A stretch of DNA of 52,876 nt from an uncultured Methylotenera sp. Its GTDB lineage: Bacteria; Pseudomonadota; Gammaproteobacteria; Burkholderiales; Methylophilaceae. Where the stretch lies: positions 1 to 52,876 of the forward strand of contig NZ_CAMLGS010000016.1 in assembly GCF_946479685.1 (NCBI RefSeq), in the 5' to 3' direction. The notes below the pieces were generated by a model. That model saw only the letters and a program-made list of their open reading frames with translations. It did not search any database and was not told where the DNA came from. Shown here one piece after another: positions 9,575-18,791 of this stretch (positions are counted from its first letter, which is position 1; every line of letters starts with the position of its first letter). A program made the position numbers and the translations under genes.

Positions 9575-9646
9575 CTGTCATACCGACGCAAGTCGTTATC
9601 CAGTGCCGTTAAGCCGCTAGATTCCGTGTCCCGCACGGAATGACAG
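9575..9646. repeat. REP-like inverted repeat element
   Basis: A 72-bp element is bounded by CTGTCAT (9575-9581) and ATGACAG (9640-9646). Each half reads CTGTCAT-xCCG-...-ATCCAG or ATCTAG when viewed outward-in, so it looks like two head-to-head REP units. Such palindromic elements are scattered in many proteobacterial genomes. It lies between thiC and its terminator, next to the AT-rich NACHT gene. Confidence 0.6.
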
Positions 9647-9650
9647 CAAT

Positions 9651-9680
9651 AAAAAAGCCAGCAAAAGCTGGCTTTTTTTG
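9651..9680. terminator. Intrinsic terminator after thiC
   Basis: The stem aaaagccagc (9653-9662) pairs with gctggctttt (9667-9676) around an AAAA loop and is followed by more T residues. It is symmetrical enough to act in both directions, so it could also end the convergent NACHT transcript. Confidence 0.9.
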
Positions 9681-9727
9681 TTTTGAGCTACTCCATTCCA
9701 TGACAACAACCGAAACCAAACCTATAT

Positions 9728-11518
9728 TTATTTAATTCCTAATAATATGTCGAAACTCTGAGTAGTATTCAAATGCTTTAATTTGAGCTTTTTATAGACC
9801 CCATATGCAGCCGTTAAATATGTGGAGGAATGCCAAGCCCCATATTGATCAATACTGGTGATTAAAGGTGATTTAATACTCAACGAACTTGTTCGGTAAT
9901 TTTCATCATTTCTAAAACAACTTTCATACATTCTATCCCTGAAATTATTCAGCTCTTGTTCTGAAAAAAATTGGTAATTCGAATACTCGCGAACAGCTAT
10001 TTTTAATAATTGGTTTTGACTTATTCTCAAGTTCGCATTGTTACTTACATACATATAGGAAATTCCTCGCTCATCCCCCATACAACCGATCTCTGAAAAA
10101 AATAACTTTAAATATCTAACAAAATGTGTGATTGTGAAATTCCTCTTCACGCCTAACTCAACAAATACCTCTCCCAACTTTGGAATTAGCAATGCCCTTT
10201 CAAATAAGTCAGGATTAATTTCTCTTAACAAGCTCATTACATCATCAGAGCATATATCGATCCAGAAACGATCTATTAACTTTATTTGCGTTTCTGGGGC
10301 TGCTGTAGAGATATATAAGGCTGTAAAGTACTCTTGAAAAGATCGATGTGAAAATGCAATTTCTAAACCATCTTCAATCATTAAACAAACAGCACTTAAT
10401 AAGTCATTTATATAATCATCTGGATTGACTTGAATATCTAATATTTTGATACTTTTTTCAATGTACTCATAGCAAACTGAACGAGGCATTTTGAATAAAC
10501 GCTTGTCATAGGTTTGCAAACAAAACAAAGAGAAAATCCGCGAAAAGTCCTGAGAGTCTAATGTTGTAAGCCTATCTCGACTATATGCTCCTTTATAAGC
10601 ATCATGCCTACGAAATAATGCATCGAATGCTTGATTATAAAAAATGCTGAGTTTGGAAGGAATTTCTGCATTCTCACCATATGTTAATAGCATTATTGAT
10701 AGCAGTAGTGGATTTGATAAAAATGACTCATGTTTATCAAACAGCCCTTGTGATAAATTGTTACAAAATTTATTCTTTATAGTTTCGTCAAAAGGCAATT
10801 TACTTACTAATTCTATAGCTTCATTCAAAGATAAAGGACAAATTTTAAAGATTGAGAAATCTTCTATTTCACCGAGCTCATCGTCAGGCCTTGAGGATAA
10901 AAATATAGGGCACGAAGGAAATTTCTTTGAAATTAAGGATATTTGCTTAATTACTCTTTTTCTTAACTTAGGAGTAATTTCATCAAATCCATCAAAAAAA
11001 TAGCAAAAGTGTCCAGCCGATTGGGCACTTTTTATATATTCATCTGTGGTTTTGAACCCAAAACTTGATATTGTTTCCTTAATAAAATCATCAAGAGTTT
11101 TGTCATAAGAATTTAAATCTCTTAATTCTATTAATATCGGAACGTGGGTCTTTGTTTGAATGCAGTCTAAAAATAAATGCTTAATTAATACTGACTTGCC
11201 AGAGCCTCCTGTGCCTGAAATTACTACTCGATTAGTGAATTCAAGACAATTTCTGAAATTTGGTTTTTCAATAATCTTTTTTTCACAGCTAATTCCAGTT
11301 GGTACGTAATAACTATATAACTCAGCAGGTTGGTTTCTTATAAAAAATGACTTCGATTTTGAATATTTTAGTCTAGAGTTATTTAAATATTCTGTATAAG
11401 CAGTTTTTAAGTTAATTTGAATTGCGGCATCTGCAGTCCCATAAACTTTTTTCCCAAAACTATAAATTTTTTCTAGATTTGCTGATAAGAAATCAGCTAC
11501 AAATTTTCCTTCATCCAT
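9728..11518 (-). CDS. NACHT-domain STAND NTPase, candidate antiphage defence protein
   Basis: The 596-residue protein has a roughly 95-residue N-terminal helical region and then a NACHT NTPase: Walker A GTGGSGKS at 102-109, Walker B CYFFDGFDEI at 172-181, and the sensor-like IFLSSRPDD at 205-213. A winged-helix-like part follows, ending in the family signature FSHRSFQEYFTALY. The last 180 residues are an unassigned C-terminal domain that may sense a trigger. Bacterial NACHT proteins are known antiphage factors related to animal NLRs; activity here is inference. The gene is strikingly AT-rich against its GC-balanced neighbours, stands alone in reverse orientation between thiC and a pseudouridine synthase gene, and looks horizontally acquired. 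No separate effector gene is adjacent. Confidence 0.9.
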   Translation of the reverse strand: MDEGKFVADFLSANLEKIYSFGKKVYGTADAAIQINLKTAYTEYLNNSRLKYSKSKSFFIRNQPAELYSYYVPTGISCEKKIIEKPNFRNCLEFTNRVVISGTGGSGKSVLIKHLFLDCIQTKTHVPILIELRDLNSYDKTLDDFIKETISSFGFKTTDEYIKSAQSAGHFCYFFDGFDEITPKLRKRVIKQISLISKKFPSCPIFLSSRPDDELGEIEDFSIFKICPLSLNEAIELVSKLPFDETIKNKFCNNLSQGLFDKHESFLSNPLLLSIMLLTYGENAEIPSKLSIFYNQAFDALFRRHDAYKGAYSRDRLTTLDSQDFSRIFSLFCLQTYDKRLFKMPRSVCYEYIEKSIKILDIQVNPDDYINDLLSAVCLMIEDGLEIAFSHRSFQEYFTALYISTAAPETQIKLIDRFWIDICSDDVMSLLREINPDLFERALLIPKLGEVFVELGVKRNFTITHFVRYLKLFFSEIGCMGDERGISYMYVSNNANLRISQNQLLKIAVREYSNYQFFSEQELNNFRDRMYESCFRNDENYRTSSLSIKSPLITSIDQYGAWHSSTYLTAAYGVYKKLKLKHLNTTQSFDILLGIK

Positions 11519-11734
11519 TATTTTTCTCTTTTTTATTAATTTTTATCTAGATATGAGACTAATACACCTAAAAATTAGATTAACAGCTATAAGCCTTAAT
11601 TCAAACTCGCATTTTGTCTAGTTTAGTGTAGGTAGACAACTATAGGCCCACTTATTGTGTTTTTAATTCAAGCAATTGTATTCACGTCTAGGAATAAAAA
11701 AAGCGTAAAATAGCAAGATTCAAGGAATAAACTT
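11519..11734. other. AT-rich divergent spacer between the NACHT gene and the pseudouridine synthase gene
   Basis: This roughly 215-base region must hold both promoters. The AT richness continues from the NACHT gene to about 11720, suggesting the acquired segment ends close to the synthase start. No flanking direct repeat or integrase remnant was found by eye. Confidence 0.4.
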
Positions 11735-12976
11735 TTGACCACACTTAAAATCACCAAAAAACCTTCTGATACACCTGCGACACAAAAAGCGCCGGTGCGC
11801 CGCTCCAGTGCGCTTACGCGTGACCGCAGCACTGCACCTGTGAAGCCCCAACGCCCTAGCCCGGCCGAGGCCAGCTCCCCTCGCAGCAGAGATGAAGGCA
11901 GAGCATCTAGGCCAGATACACCTAGATCAGAATCGTCACGTCAACGTAACCATAGGCATGACGGCTCGTTGCACCCCCCCTCTGCACCTAAAGCACAAAC
12001 ACCAGATAGCCGCGCGCCCTCACCGCGCCCGATTAACCCGGATGCGCGCAGACCAGATGCATATAGAATCGACAGCGCGCAAACCACCCGCGATAGAGCA
12101 GACCGTGAAGGTGCTTACCGCAACCCGCCACGCCGTGGTGGTAAGGTGCGCGATGGTTTTGTGGCCAGCGAATTTGATAACACGCGCACCAATAAACAAG
12201 CATTTGCAGCCAAGGCTAGCCCCAGCCAGCCGGATTTGCCACGCTTATCTAAAGTGATGGCTGAACGCGGCCTGTGCTCACGCCGCGAAGCGGATGAGTG
12301 GATCAGCAACGGTTGGGTGAAGGTGGACGGTGAGATTGTTGAAACACTGGGTACACGCATCAAGCCTGATGCCGAAATCGTTATCAGCAGCTACGCACAG
12401 GAATATCAGGCTGAAAACGTGACCATTATTCTGCACAAGCCTGTGGGTTATGTCAGCGGTCAGGCCGAAGATGGCTACCAACCGGCGATTGTATTGATCC
12501 ACCCGGACAACCAATGGGAAGATGACCCGGAACTGCACAAGCATCATCCTAAGCAATTCCACCGCGGCATGTTACGCGGCTTGGCGCCAGCAGGCCGTCT
12601 GGATATTGACTCTACAGGGATGTTAGTACTCACTCAGGACGGCCGTGTGGCACGTCATCTGATCGGCGAAGACTCTACGGTTGAGAAAGAATACTTGGTA
12701 CGTGTGACCGGTGAGCTCAGCGATGCTGACTTAAAACGCTTAAATTACGGCTTAAGTTTAGACGGCGAAAAACTGAAACCAGCTAAAGTAAGCTGGCAAA
12801 ATGAAGACCAATTACGTTTTGTATTGCGTGAAGGCAAAAAACGCCAGATTCGCCGCATGTGCGAAATGGTAGGCTTGCATGTAGTAGGTTTAAAGCGCAT
12901 TCGTATGGGCAGCATTACTTTAGGTAAATTACCGGTAGGACAATGGCGCTATTTACGCAACGATGAGCGCTTTTAA
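11735..12976 (+). CDS. 23S rRNA pseudouridine synthase, RsuA/RluB/RluF family with long disordered N-terminus
   Basis: The protein has 413 residues. The first roughly 165 are low-complexity, rich in Arg, Pro, Ser and Asp, as often seen in betaproteobacterial members. An S4 RNA-binding domain (LPRLSKVMAERGLCSRREADEWISNG...VDG) follows, then the catalytic domain with GRLDIDSTG (catalytic Asp about 290) and the C-terminal EGKKRQIRRMCEMVG and LPVGQWRYL. The ending resembles E. coli RluF more than RluB, but the exact target uridine cannot be decided. The start is TTG 11735, supported by AAGGA shortly upstream. It modifies large-subunit rRNA. Confidence 0.85.
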   Translation: MTTLKITKKPSDTPATQKAPVRRSSALTRDRSTAPVKPQRPSPAEASSPRSRDEGRASRPDTPRSESSRQRNHRHDGSLHPPSAPKAQTPDSRAPSPRPINPDARRPDAYRIDSAQTTRDRADREGAYRNPPRRGGKVRDGFVASEFDNTRTNKQAFAAKASPSQPDLPRLSKVMAERGLCSRREADEWISNGWVKVDGEIVETLGTRIKPDAEIVISSYAQEYQAENVTIILHKPVGYVSGQAEDGYQPAIVLIHPDNQWEDDPELHKHHPKQFHRGMLRGLAPAGRLDIDSTGMLVLTQDGRVARHLIGEDSTVEKEYLVRVTGELSDADLKRLNYGLSLDGEKLKPAKVSWQNEDQLRFVLREGKKRQIRRMCEMVGLHVVGLKRIRMGSITLGKLPVGQWRYLRNDERF

Positions 12977-13021
12977 GGTAGCATAGACTTAATAATTAAT
13001 TATTGATAGCGAGGTTTTATC

Positions 13022-13411
13022 ATGGGACTATTTGATAGTTTAGCTGGCGCAGTGCTAAGCAATATGGGCGGCGATAAAGGCGCTATGCTGCAAATCGCCA
13101 TGGATTTATTCAAACAAAATGGCGGCTTGGAAGGCGTGCTTGCCAAATTTAATGAGGCTGGCTTTGCCGAGCAAGCAGCATCGTGGATTAGCACTGGCGA
13201 TAATCAGCCAATTTCTGCCGAACAAGTGGTAGAGGTGCTGGGCAGTGACCGCATTGCTGGTTTTGCCGAAAAACTCGGCATGTCACCGAGCGATATCAGC
13301 GAAAAAATTGCAGAATACCTACCGCAAGCCATCGACAAAATGACACCGAATGGTGAAGTAGACGGCAACTCAGGCAACCTGCTGAGCACAGTGATGGGGA
13401 TGCTGAAATAG
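13022..13411 (+). CDS. YidB-like DUF937 family protein
   Basis: This 129-residue soluble protein begins MGLFDSLAGAVLSNMGG and contains repeated amphipathic helices with GLEGVLAKFNEAGFAEQAASWI, ISAEQVVEVLG and LGMSPSDISEKIAEYLPQAID. These are the marks of the YidB/DUF937 family, whose function is unknown. It has its own ribosome-binding site (GCGAGG) and sits 45 bases after the synthase gene in the same direction. It is followed by a compact terminator, so it may be the end of that transcript. Confidence 0.85.
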   Translation: MGLFDSLAGAVLSNMGGDKGAMLQIAMDLFKQNGGLEGVLAKFNEAGFAEQAASWISTGDNQPISAEQVVEVLGSDRIAGFAEKLGMSPSDISEKIAEYLPQAIDKMTPNGEVDGNSGNLLSTVMGMLK

Positions 13412-13427
13412 CAATCTAAACAATAGT

Positions 13428-13453
13428 AACGGCGCTTAGGCGCCGTTTCTGTT
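13428..13453 (+). terminator. Terminator-like hairpin after the YidB-like gene
   Basis: The stem aacggcgc (13428-13435) pairs perfectly with gcgccgtt (13440-13447) around a TTAG loop, followed by TCTGTT. The T-run is interrupted, so termination may be partial. Confidence 0.65.
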
Positions 13454-13585
13454 CAGTGCTCCTATCACTGTTACCATGCATAGCTATGCGCCGTGCAATT
13501 AGCGTATATTAAGTTTTATCTGCGCGCCTGCTACCGCTTATCAACCACTTTCTTTATTAAAATCAGCCTGTTATAAAAATTACTC

Positions 13586-14413
13586 ATGGATCTCTTGTTA
13601 CTACTTAAAGCCGCATTACTAGGCATCGTGGAAGGCGCTACCGAGTTTTTGCCTATTTCCAGCACCGGACACTTAATTTTAGCCGGCGACCTGCTTAATT
13701 TCATGAACCATGAAAAACGTAACGTGTTTGATATTGCCATTCAACTCGGCGCTATCTTAGCCGTGGTGTGGGAATACCGTACGCGCTTTGTAAGCACATT
13801 TGCCGGCATCGGACGCGACCCCATCGCCAACCGTTTATTCATTAACTTAAGCATCGCTTTCTTACCGCTTGCCATCTTGGGCTTGGCCTTTGGCAGCATG
13901 ATTAAAGCTCACCTGTTTAAACCGGTACCGGTTGCTTTGGCCTTTATTATTGGCGCCTTTATTATCTTATGGGCAGAAAAACGCACACACACCGTCACCA
14001 TAGAAACGGTAGATGACATTCGCCCCGTAGATGCTTTAAAACTTGGCCTGGCACAGGCAGTAGCGCTGATTCCTGGCATGTCGCGCTCTGGCTCTACCAT
14101 CATCGGCGGGCTGTTTTTTGGCTTATCGCGTAAAGCAGCCGCGGAATTTTCATTTTTCCTCGCTGTCCCAACCCTAGGCATGGCTTCTATTTACTCTATG
14201 TACAAAGACCGTGCCCTGCTCAGCATGGATGACATGGGCGCATGGGCAATGGGGTTTATATTTTCGTTCATTAGTGCCATGATTGCGGTTAGAGCGCTGA
14301 TTCGCTACGTCAGCAACCATGACTTTACGATTTTTGCATGGTATCGCCTGGTATTTGGCGGCATAGTGCTGCTCACGGCGTACACAGGCCTGGTGGACTG
14401 GACTGTGCACTAA
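13586..14413 (+). CDS. uppP: Undecaprenyl-diphosphate phosphatase UppP (BacA)
   Basis: This 275-residue polytopic membrane protein has both catalytic signatures: EGATEFLPISSTGHLI near the N-terminus (about 13-28) and the PGMSRSGSTIIGGLFFGLSR loop. It recycles undecaprenyl diphosphate to the monophosphate carrier used in peptidoglycan and O-antigen synthesis, and overexpression gives bacitracin resistance in other species. The length is typical. It is followed 72 bases later by the AsmA-family gene, so both envelope genes may be co-transcribed. Confidence 0.96.
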   Translation: MDLLLLLKAALLGIVEGATEFLPISSTGHLILAGDLLNFMNHEKRNVFDIAIQLGAILAVVWEYRTRFVSTFAGIGRDPIANRLFINLSIAFLPLAILGLAFGSMIKAHLFKPVPVALAFIIGAFIILWAEKRTHTVTIETVDDIRPVDALKLGLAQAVALIPGMSRSGSTIIGGLFFGLSRKAAAEFSFFLAVPTLGMASIYSMYKDRALLSMDDMGAWAMGFIFSFISAMIAVRALIRYVSNHDFTIFAWYRLVFGGIVLLTAYTGLVDWTVH

Positions 14414-14485
14414 ATAACAATATGAACGTGTAATACAGATGGTGACTATCATCGACTCATCAATAAGACTTAATAAGGTGACATC

Positions 14486-17188
14486 ATGAAAAAATTTTTG
14501 AAATACGGTCTCTATGGCGTAGCTGGCATAGTTGCTTTGCTGGTGTTGGCCGTTGCCGTCATCGCTGCCACTTTCAACCCCAATGATTACAAGCCGCTGA
14601 TCATCAAGCTAGTACAGGAGAAAAAACAGCGCACCTTGAATCTTGAAGGCGATATCAAGCTCGCGTTCTGGCCTAAGATTGGCGCAGACTTAGGCAAGCT
14701 TTCTATTTCTGAACACAACTCTCAGCAGACTTTTGCCTCAATTCAAGGCGCGAAAGTGGCGCTGGCATTGCTACCGCTGCTGAAAAAAGAACTGGTGGTC
14801 GATACCGTTTACATTGATGGCGCCCAGGCGAATATCATCAAGTATAAAGATGGCACCACTAACTTTGATGACTTATTAAGCAAAGAAGAAGAGTCTGAAC
14901 AGATTAAGTTTGATGTGGATGGCGTTAAAGTCACCAATTCTGCCGTTACCTACAGCGATGAAGGCACAGGTGCGAAATATACCCTGTCTAAATTCAACCT
15001 CACTTCTGGCCACATTGCACTCGCTGAGCCGATTGATTTAGCCACAGACTTTAGCGTAACGGCTAATCAGCCAGCGCTGGCCGCCAATGTAAAACTCAAA
15101 GGTACCTTCCTGGCAGACCCTGAAGCCAAGCACTTTGCGGCCAAAGGTCTGGATGCCACGATTAAAGGCGATGCAATGGGCGGTAAAGACGTTACCGTCA
15201 GCTTGAGCGGTGATGTGGATGCCAAACCAGAAACGCGCGAGTTCTTGGTTGATAGCTTGAAATTAGCCTTAGCCGGCCAGTTTGACGGTGCCAAAATCGC
15301 GTTGGACCTCAACGCACCATCACTGCTAGCGCAAAAAGATGAAGTCTCCAGCAAGAAAATCACCGTGAGCTTGAGCCAGGAAAAAGCCAGCGACAACTTT
15401 AAAGCCAACCTGGTGCTGGCGGACATTAAAGGCTCACCTAAAGCCCTGCAAAGCAGTGGCATCAGCGGCGACATCAGCGGCACTCAAGGCAAACGCAGCA
15501 TTAACGGTAAATTCTCATCTCCGTTCCAAGGCAATCTGGAAAACCTGATTTTTGATTTACCAAAATTTGCCGGCAATATCGACATTAAAGACCCGGCGAT
15601 TCCTAACGGCCAAGCTAAAGTAAATTTCGATTTAAGCCTGCATGCCGACGCTAAGCTGGAAAAAGTTAACAGCAAGTTCTTGATGAATGTAGATAACACC
15701 AAGCTCAATGGTTACGTGGCGCTTGCTAACTTTAAAAAACCGAATATTCAGTTTGATTTAACGGCAGATGCTTTAGACCTCAACAAATTATTAGGCTCTA
15801 GCACAGCTAAAAAGGCAGAAACCAAGCAAGCCGCACCAACTGCTAATCAAAAGCCTGCAGATATGTCGGCACTGGGCAACCTGCTGTTAGATGGCAAAAT
15901 CAATATTGGGCAAATCAGCTATGATAAATATCGTTTATCTGGCCTCAATGTGAACGTGAAGGCCGATGGGCAAAAACTGGCACTGTCCGGCCTAAATGTG
16001 AAGTTTGACGATAGCCAGATCAAAGGCGGCTTGGGCATCAGCCAATTCCACAAACCGCTATACAGCTTTGATCTCGATATCGACCAGCTTAATCTGGATA
16101 AATACGTGATTGCCAGCGATAAACCTGCCACCGAGAGCAAAGCCAGCGCTGGCGCCAGCAGTGCCGATGCGCCGCTGGATTTAAGCGCGTTAAAAGCACT
16201 GAATGCCAATGGCTCTATCCGTATCGGCAACTTAAGATACGGTAAAACCAAGGCCTCTAACGTACGTGTGGACTTAAAAGCGGCAGATGGCGTGGCCACC
16301 ATTGCCCCGCTTTCTGCAAATTTGTACCAAGGCAGTATGAATGGCTCACTTAGGGTAGACGCGCGCAGCACACCCAGTATTGCCTTTAAGCAAGACATGA
16401 AAGGCATCGCCATTGGCCCTTTGCTAGTAGACTCTATCAATAATGATATGTTGGACGGCAAAGGCACGCTGAGCGTGGATGTAACCGCCTCTGGCAATAC
16501 TGTAGGTGCCATGAAAAAAGCGCTGAATGGTACATCTTCACTGCAACTGGCTGATGGTGCTGTGAAGGGTATCGACATTGCAGGCACCATTCGCAATGCC
16601 AAATCTAAAATCAATATTTTCAAAGACAAAAACAGCATAGGTGCTGACCAAACGCAGAAAACAGACTTCAGCGAACTGACCGCCTCATTTAACATCAAGA
16701 ACGGGGTTGCCCACAACGAAGACCTCGCCATGAAAGCGCCGATTCTGCGCCTGGCCAAAGGCGACAGCCGCGGTGATATCGATATTGCCAACGAGACCAT
16801 TAACTACTTAGCCAAGCCTACCATTGTTAAATCACTGAAAGGCCAAGGCGGCGCAGAGCTAGACTCACTCGCTGGCGTCTCTATCCCGGTTAAAGTGACA
16901 GGCACCTTCTCCGCACCTAAATACGGTATTGATTTTGCCGCACTGGGCACTGCCATTGCTAAATCCAACCTGATTGATAAAGTCGGCGGTGACAAAGCTG
17001 GCGCGGTGAAAGCCCTGGTAGGCGGCGAAGGTAACAAAGTAGATGCATTAAAAGGTTTGCTTGATAAAAACAAACCAGCAGATAGCGCAACAGCACCGGC
17101 TGACGGCACAGCAGAACAGCCAAAATCAGCGGAAGAGCTAGCCAAAGAAAAAGCAGAACAGAAACTTAAAAAACTGTTTAAATTTTAA
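14486..17188 (+). CDS. AsmA family outer-membrane/lipid-homeostasis protein
   Basis: The 900-residue protein begins with one membrane anchor (about residues 8-30). A long periplasmic region of repeated beta-strand segments follows, including the AsmA N-terminal block (FNPNDYKPLIIKLVQEKKQRTLNLEGDIKLAFWPKIGADLGKLSIS) and a C-terminal block with LNGTSSLQLADGAVKGIDI, typical of the AsmA_2 domain. The tail is Lys/Glu/Ala-rich. AsmA-like proteins form bridge-like structures thought to move phospholipids between membranes and affect outer-membrane assembly. It is longer than E. coli AsmA (about 617). It has a good ribosome-binding site (AAGGTG). Confidence 0.92.
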   Translation: MKKFLKYGLYGVAGIVALLVLAVAVIAATFNPNDYKPLIIKLVQEKKQRTLNLEGDIKLAFWPKIGADLGKLSISEHNSQQTFASIQGAKVALALLPLLKKELVVDTVYIDGAQANIIKYKDGTTNFDDLLSKEEESEQIKFDVDGVKVTNSAVTYSDEGTGAKYTLSKFNLTSGHIALAEPIDLATDFSVTANQPALAANVKLKGTFLADPEAKHFAAKGLDATIKGDAMGGKDVTVSLSGDVDAKPETREFLVDSLKLALAGQFDGAKIALDLNAPSLLAQKDEVSSKKITVSLSQEKASDNFKANLVLADIKGSPKALQSSGISGDISGTQGKRSINGKFSSPFQGNLENLIFDLPKFAGNIDIKDPAIPNGQAKVNFDLSLHADAKLEKVNSKFLMNVDNTKLNGYVALANFKKPNIQFDLTADALDLNKLLGSSTAKKAETKQAAPTANQKPADMSALGNLLLDGKINIGQISYDKYRLSGLNVNVKADGQKLALSGLNVKFDDSQIKGGLGISQFHKPLYSFDLDIDQLNLDKYVIASDKPATESKASAGASSADAPLDLSALKALNANGSIRIGNLRYGKTKASNVRVDLKAADGVATIAPLSANLYQGSMNGSLRVDARSTPSIAFKQDMKGIAIGPLLVDSINNDMLDGKGTLSVDVTASGNTVGAMKKALNGTSSLQLADGAVKGIDIAGTIRNAKSKINIFKDKNSIGADQTQKTDFSELTASFNIKNGVAHNEDLAMKAPILRLAKGDSRGDIDIANETINYLAKPTIVKSLKGQGGAELDSLAGVSIPVKVTGTFSAPKYGIDFAALGTAIAKSNLIDKVGGDKAGAVKALVGGEGNKVDALKGLLDKNKPADSATAPADGTAEQPKSAEELAKEKAEQKLKKLFKF

Positions 17189-17248
17189 GCAAAGCAGCAT
17201 TGCCAACGGTTATACCCTATTTCACTTTTTGATTAAGCAACTCGATTC

Positions 17249-18313
17249 ATGACTGACTTTGCCAGCCGCCTGATTTCTTGGCAAAAAATACACGGGCGGC
17301 ACGATTTGCCGTGGCAAAACACCACAGACCCTTACGCTATCTGGGTGTCAGAAATCATGCTGCAGCAAACCCAGGTAGCGGCGGTGATTGGCTATTACAG
17401 CAAATTCATGACCCGCTTCCCAACCATAGCTGCACTGGCAAATGCTAGCCAGGATGAAGTGCTACAGCACTGGAGCGGCCTAGGCTATTACTCAAGAGCA
17501 CGTAACCTACACCATGCCGCTCAAACCATTATGGATGAGCATGACGGGCAGTTTCCGCAAGATTTTGCCACCATACAAACCCTGTCTGGCATTGGCCGCT
17601 CTACTGCCGCGGCCATTGCCTCATTTGCCTTTCATCAGGTGCAAACCATACTGGATGGCAATGTAAAACGGGTACTGGCCAGACACTTTGCTATCGCTGG
17701 CTGGACTAGCTCACCTAAAATTGAAAAAGAATTATGGCAGCTGGCAGAAAGCTTGTTACCGCAATCTGATATGGTGGCCTATACGCAAGGCCTGATGGAT
17801 TTAGGCGCCACCGTATGTACCAGAAGCAAGCCTAAATGCGAGGCATGCCCGTTAAATACCAGCTGTTTAGCACGGCAACAGAATCTCACTTCAGTGCTGC
17901 CAACCCCCAAGCCAAAGAAGAGTATTCCGGAAAAACATACCACGATGCTGATCCTACGCCAAGGCGACGAGGTAATGCTGGTCAAACGCCCGCCTACAGG
18001 CATATGGGGCGGCTTATGGAGCTTCCCGGAATATGATGGCGCAGGCGATACCGGGCACCACGATTACGCGACAACCGCACTCGATCAATTTGGCGTCAGC
18101 ACAACAGTAGATGCGCCATTAGCCAGCATCAGCCACGTTTTCACCCATTTCAAGCTGCATATTAAGCCGCAGCCGCTTAGCGTTAACCAGCATGCGCTAC
18201 AAGCTCGCGAAGCCAACGCAGTCTGGCTGAGCATTGAAGATGCGCTGGGTGCTGCGATTCCGACGCCGGTGCGCAATATCCTCTTAACACTCAATCATGC
18301 CACAGCAAAATGA
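17249..18313 (+). CDS. mutY: A/G-specific adenine DNA glycosylase MutY
   Basis: MutY removes adenine mispaired with 8-oxoguanine. The 354-residue protein has the N-terminal catalytic block RHDLPWQNTTDPYAIWVSEIMLQQTQV (catalytic Glu), the helix-hairpin-helix LSGIGRSTAAAIASF, and ILDGNVKRVLAR with the catalytic Asp. The iron-sulfur cluster cysteines are at 190, 197, 200 and 206 (CTRSKPKCEACPLNTSC). A C-terminal NUDT1/MutT-like domain for 8-oxoG recognition (GGLWSFPEYD, ISHVFTHFKLHI) follows. It lies 60 bases after the AsmA-family gene, an arrangement common in betaproteobacteria. Confidence 0.97.
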   Translation: MTDFASRLISWQKIHGRHDLPWQNTTDPYAIWVSEIMLQQTQVAAVIGYYSKFMTRFPTIAALANASQDEVLQHWSGLGYYSRARNLHHAAQTIMDEHDGQFPQDFATIQTLSGIGRSTAAAIASFAFHQVQTILDGNVKRVLARHFAIAGWTSSPKIEKELWQLAESLLPQSDMVAYTQGLMDLGATVCTRSKPKCEACPLNTSCLARQQNLTSVLPTPKPKKSIPEKHTTMLILRQGDEVMLVKRPPTGIWGGLWSFPEYDGAGDTGHHDYATTALDQFGVSTTVDAPLASISHVFTHFKLHIKPQPLSVNQHALQAREANAVWLSIEDALGAAIPTPVRNILLTLNHATAK

Positions 18314-18370
18314 CACAATTCTTGCCCTATTAACAAGCAAGGCGTAGGATAAAAGCTATCATCACGGTCG

Positions 18371-18406
18371 ATTAAACTGAATCTAGCAATTAAATTGAAT
18401 CTAACG
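18371..18406. repeat. Two tandem copies of an 18-bp unit
   Basis: Copies are 18371-18388 (attaaactgaatctagca) and 18389-18406 (attaaattgaatctaacg), 14 of 18 positions identical. They lie in the leader of the DUF883 gene, 50-90 bases before its start. Confidence 0.85.
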
Positions 18407-18459
18407 TTCGGGTGACGGTCAGACCACTCTCAAACAACAATACATAAGGAGAAACATAA

Positions 18460-18786
18460 ATGAACAACAACAATTTACCTTCACCAGTAGATGTTTCTAA
18501 AGAACAATTGATTGCCGATTTCAAAGTAGTGATTGCCGATGCTGAGGCTTTACTCAAAGCAACGGCTAGCCAAGGTGGCGAAGCCATGGCTAACCTACGT
18601 GCAAAAACTGAAGAGTCACTTGCTGTGGCCAAAGAAAAACTAGCGGATGCACAAGAAGTATTGGTGGAAAAAACCAAAGCTGCAGCGCGCGCTACAGATG
18701 ACTACGTGCACGACAAACCTTGGCATGCGGTAGGTATCGCCGCTGGCGTAGGTTTAGTGATTGGCTTACTTATTGGCCGCCGTTAA
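18460..18786 (+). CDS. DUF883 family protein (YqjD/ElaB-like), C-tail anchored
   Basis: The 108-residue protein has an N-terminal Ala/Glu/Lys-rich amphipathic helix (about 10-75, coiled-coil prone). The family tail follows: DDYVHDKPWHAVGIAAGVGLVIGLLIGRR, a single membrane anchor with a glycine pattern. YqjD and ElaB of E. coli are inner-membrane proteins that associate with ribosomes in stationary phase; that role here is an inference from family. A strong AAGGAG lies before the start. It heads a three-gene unit with the YqjE- and YqjK-like proteins. Confidence 0.9.
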   Translation: MNNNNLPSPVDVSKEQLIADFKVVIADAEALLKATASQGGEAMANLRAKTEESLAVAKEKLADAQEVLVEKTKAAARATDDYVHDKPWHAVGIAAGVGLVIGLLIGRR

Positions 18787-18791
18787 TTACA

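Noticed and set aside
15067..16800. Long minus-strand open frames inside the AsmA-family gene
   Set aside because: They are shadows of a repetitive, codon-biased plus-strand gene, with Ser/Leu-rich translations and no start signals.
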